A stretch of 64,000 nt of DNA, from NCBI GenBank assembly GCA_030432595.1, contig JAUIGU010000002.1:1-64000 (forward strand). The letters are read 5' to 3'. Position numbers and translations under genes: made by a program. Positions 61,537-64,000 of this stretch are shown one piece after another (position 1 is the first letter of the stretch; each line of letters begins with the position of its first letter). Source of the stretch: Phycisphaerae bacterium. GTDB taxonomy: Bacteria > Planctomycetota > Phycisphaerae > Phycisphaerales > Phycisphaeraceae. The notes under the pieces are model-generated. The model saw only the letters and a list, made by a program, of their open reading frames with translations, was not told the origin of the DNA and made no database searches.

Positions 61537-62592
61537 TCACGCCGCGAGCTGGCGCTCCAGCTTCTCGGGGTACGCCGCCTGGGCGATCGCGTCTTCCCGG
61601 CTGATCATGCCGTTGAAGTAGAGCTCGGCGATGGCGTTGTCGAGCGTCTGCATGCCCAGGCCGCGGTTGGTTTCGATCACGTTGGGGATCTCGAAGCTGC
61701 GGTCCTCGCGGATCAGGTTGCGGACGGCCGGCGTACAGAGCATCACCTCCGTCGCGGGCACCATGCCGGGCTTGTCGATCCGTTTGAACAGCGTCTGCGA
61801 GATCACCGCCTGCAGCGTGTTCGCGAGCATGGACCGGATCTGGTTCTGCTGGTCCGCCGGATACATGTCGATGATGCGCTCGACGGTGTGCGAAGCGTTG
61901 ACCGTGTGCAGCGTGGACAACACCAGGTGGCCGGTTTCCGCGGCGGTGATGGCCGCGGCGGTGGTTTCCAGGTCGCGCATCTCGCCGACGAGGATGATGT
62001 CGGGGTCCTGACGCAGCACGTGCCGCAGGCCCGAGGCGAAGCTGGGCGTGTCCTGGCCCAGCTCGCGCTGCTCGATGCAGGACTTCTCGGAGTTCAGCAG
62101 GTATTCGACGGGGTCTTCGAGCGTGATGATGTGCTTCTGGTAGCGACGGTTCATCGCGTCGATCATGGCCGCCAGCGTGGTGGTCTTACCCGAGCCGGTG
62201 TCGCCCGTGACCAGGATCAGGCCGCGCGGCAGGTACGTCAGCCGGCTGATGACCTCCGGCAGGTTCAGGCTCTTGAGCGCGGGCACCTGCGTCTTGATCG
62301 ATCGCAGCGCGATGCCGATCACGCCGCGCTGGCTGTGCGCGTTCACACGGAAGCGTCCGGCATCCTTGACCTCGTACGAAAAGTCCGCGTCCTTGATCTT
62401 GTCGAACGTCTTGAGCTGCTCGGGCGGTGCCATGTGCTCGACCATCGCCCGTGCCGCCTCGGGGGTGATCTCCGGGAAGTCCATCGGGGTCATCACCGTC
62501 TGCACGCGGCACATCGGCGGGTGGCCGGCCACCAGGTGGATGTCCGAGCTGTCCATCTCCAACGCCGTCTTGAGGATCGTGTCCAGCTGCAT
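61537..62592 (-). CDS. pilT: Type IV pilus twitching motility/retraction ATPase PilT
   Basis: 351 residues. Walker A VTGDTGSGKTTTLAAMIDAM, the Asp box ITLEDPVEYLLNSEKSCI, Walker B DPDIILVGEMRDLET, the His box TGHLVLSTLHTVNASHTVER and the AVRNLIREDR motif near the C-terminus identify PilT. It powers pilus retraction. It is first in an operon with gspF and the pseudopilins. In this set no PilB-type extension ATPase is seen. Confidence 0.95.
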   Translation of the reverse strand: MQLDTILKTALEMDSSDIHLVAGHPPMCRVQTVMTPMDFPEITPEAARAMVEHMAPPEQLKTFDKIKDADFSYEVKDAGRFRVNAHSQRGVIGIALRSIKTQVPALKSLNLPEVISRLTYLPRGLILVTGDTGSGKTTTLAAMIDAMNRRYQKHIITLEDPVEYLLNSEKSCIEQRELGQDTPSFASGLRHVLRQDPDIILVGEMRDLETTAAAITAAETGHLVLSTLHTVNASHTVERIIDMYPADQQNQIRSMLANTLQAVISQTLFKRIDKPGMVPATEVMLCTPAVRNLIREDRSFEIPNVIETNRGLGMQTLDNAIAELYFNGMISREDAIAQAAYPEKLERQLAA

Positions 62593-62959
62593 GAAGGGCT
62601 CCGAAGATCACGGAAAAACAAGCGGAAAACGGCCCCAACGACCGCGTCGCGCGACGCACAAAGCGCCGCCGGTTGTCGGGATATCGACCACCGACGCGGG
62701 CTGGATAAGCCGGGCCGGCCGGGAAAATGCGCGAACGCCCGCGCGTCGGCGTGAAAACGCGAAGTTTTCTCGGACGCGCAGACACCCCTGGAACCGCGCA
62801 CCGCGGCTGGTCGTGCACGCGACCGGCTCCGTTTCGCTTCGATCCTTCAGCGCCGGTAGCGTCCGCGACCGGTTGCTCTAAAGAGCGCCGCACCCACTTA
62901 AACCGCATAACCCCACCGAAACGCTTGGTCGGCGCGACCCGCACGGATACGATGACCCC
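62593..62959. other. Divergent intergenic region between pilT and clpS
   Basis: 367 bp that must contain both promoters. A short inverted repeat GAAAAC-GCGAA-GTTTTC lies near 62751. I see no array, palindrome family member or gene. Confidence 0.4.
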
Positions 62960-63334
62960 GTGACCGATCACGCCCGCGAGTCCGACGCCGACACCGCCGT
63001 CGCCGAGCCGCAACCCCGGGAATCGCCCCGTGCGGACACGGACGCCAAGCCCGACCGGCCGCCGCGCTACGCCGTGATCCTGCACAACGACGACGACATC
63101 GATTTTTCATTCGTCATTGCGACCTTGGTGAAGGTCCTCAAGGTTTCCGCCACCGCCGCCATGCGGTTCGCGCTCGTCGCTCACAAGACCGGCCGCTGCG
63201 CCGTCTGGACCGGACTCAAAGAACACGCAGAACTCAAGGCTCAACAGATCAAGGGCGCAGGCATCGACCCAACCGCCACCTGCGAACACCCGCGCCCGAT
63301 CAAGGCGACCATCGAACCGGTGCCGGGGACGTGA
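62960..63334 (+). CDS. clpS: ATP-dependent Clp protease adaptor ClpS
   Basis: 124 residues with a GTG start. The ClpS fold is recognised by YAVILHNDDDIDFSFVIATL, where the Asp-Asp pair and hydrophobic pocket bind N-degrons, then AAMRFALVAHKTGRCAVWTG with the conserved His, and EHAELKAQQIKGAGID. It delivers N-end-rule substrates to ClpA or ClpC. The following gene overlaps its stop (GTGA). Confidence 0.92.
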   Translation: MTDHARESDADTAVAEPQPRESPRADTDAKPDRPPRYAVILHNDDDIDFSFVIATLVKVLKVSATAAMRFALVAHKTGRCAVWTGLKEHAELKAQQIKGAGIDPTATCEHPRPIKATIEPVPGT

Positions 63335-64000
63335 GCCGGCGGCCGGCTCGGCGTGCGGACGGCTTTGCGCGTCGGGACGCCGTCGCGCTCGTCATCGTGG
63401 CCGCGCTGATTGGGGCCCTGCTTTTGCCCGTGCTTTCAACCATGCGCCGCACGTCGCGGATGCATCAGAACAACATCCAGTTGCGCGGGATCGTGCAGGG
63501 CATGTTTACGTTCGCGCAATCAGGCAAAAACGGGGGAGCAGACGGCTGGTATCCCGGCGTCGACAGACGTGGCCGCGCGATCACGCCAACTCTACAAACG
63601 TGGGCCCGAATCGATCCGAACATATTCGGACAGCACAACGCTATTCAAGCCTACGCCGACGACCGCGACGACCCTCAAGACATCGCGTTGGCCGAAATGA
63701 ATGACCCCGACACCGGTGAGGGCTTCATGCAGTACGCCTTTGCGGAACTCTTGACCGGCGACTTCATTCCCGGCGGCCGGCGGCGTTGGCGACTGGCTCC
63801 CGGACTGGAATTCGGCGAACCGTTCGTCGGCAGCAATTGGATGGTCAATCCAAACGACCCGGTGAAAACACGCTTTGAAGCCGGCGACCCCGGCGACACC
63901 GGGCGGTTCGACATGTCCAAAGTCTCGTACACAATCCTCAACGTCGCGGTGGACGGGCTCAAGGAGGAGTGGCGCGAAACCGCCAACCCCAACGCGATCA
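63331..64000 (+). CDS. Pseudopilin-like protein with degenerate prepilin segment (3' truncated by window edge)
   Basis: The frame is open from GTG 63331 (overlapping the clpS stop as GTGA) to the window end, about 223 codons. A basic stretch is followed by FARRDAVALVIVAALIGALL and LPVLSTMRRTSRMHQNN, the arrangement of planctomycete pseudopilins (helix, LPVL, basic-Ser, then Asn and Gln), although the canonical GFTLIE cleavage site is absent. The remainder (GWYPGVDRRGRAITPTLQTW) fits their variable middle. The C-terminal DG motif would lie beyond the window. Confidence 0.7.
   Translation, partial: MSRRPARRADGFARRDAVALVIVAALIGALLLPVLSTMRRTSRMHQNNIQLRGIVQGMFTFAQSGKNGGADGWYPGVDRRGRAITPTLQTWARIDPNIFGQHNAIQAYADDRDDPQDIALAEMNDPDTGEGFMQYAFAELLTGDFIPGGRRRWRLAPGLEFGEPFVGSNWMVNPNDPVKTRFEAGDPGDTGRFDMSKVSYTILNVAVDGLKEEWRETANPNAI

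Overview
This 64 kb window looks like a chromosomal segment of a high-GC planctomycete, probably class Phycisphaerae. The evidence is a DUF1501/DUF1800 pair, prepilin-like proteins with an N-terminal GFTLIELLVV and a C-terminal MADGS motif, PEP-CTERM proteins, response regulators carrying an excisionase-type HTH, several zinc-ribbon membrane proteins, and a sigma/anti-sigma pair. I found no tRNA, rRNA, CRISPR array, transposase or phage gene. Apart from repeats it reads as ordinary core chromosome.

Layout. 1-2 kb: surface-polysaccharide genes (glycosyltransferase end, methyltransferase, WaaP-like kinase). 2.2-5.2 kb: DUF1501 and DUF1800 proteins. 5.3-13.9 kb: a signalling block (FHA-GAF kinase, receiver-GAF protein, HDOD kinase, HTH-receiver protein) interrupted by argH and a small unknown gene. 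13.9-15 kb: a 1.1 kb stretch with no convincing gene. 15-20 kb: a PEP-CTERM protein, pnp, rpsO. 20-27.3 kb: a secreted DUF1593 protein, a membrane-anchored unknown, hemL, a GxxExxY gene, serA. 27.4-34.6 kb: zinc-ribbon membrane protein, methyltransferase, tmk, lytic transglycosylase, yicC, phosphotransferase, PDZ protein, small membrane proteins. 34.7-38.6 kb: two paralogous pseudopilins flanking a sigma/anti-sigma operon. 38.7-42.4 kb: gyrA, a 33-residue membrane microprotein, a STAS protein, a zinc-ribbon protein. 42.4-45.7 kb: a lipoprotein, a secreted protein, a receiver protein. 45.8-50.8 kb: a photoreactivation cluster (DUF2256, SDR-DUF2867, DPRP-type photolyase, class II photolyase). 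50.8-56.1 kb: ATPase, ychF, zinc-ribbon proteins, Trm112-like, PAS-LuxR regulator, ribH. 56.2-62.6 kb: a type IV pilus/type II secretion-like set (PilW-, PilX- and PilV-like proteins, GspF, PilT). 62.9-64 kb: clpS overlapping a truncated pseudopilin-like gene.

The most unusual feature is the intergenic DNA. At nine places the gap between neighbouring genes is filled almost exactly by a mirror element: an array of short units (often 7 bp), a spacer, then the same kind of array in inverted orientation. On either strand the purine-rich arm is always 5'. In one element the spacer is a complete gene for a GxxExxY (PD-(D/E)XK-like) protein. Two other palindrome families are dispersed here. One is a double palindrome found mostly between convergent genes. 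The other has AAGCCC...GGGCTT outer arms and a variable palindromic core, and one copy lies in frame inside serA.
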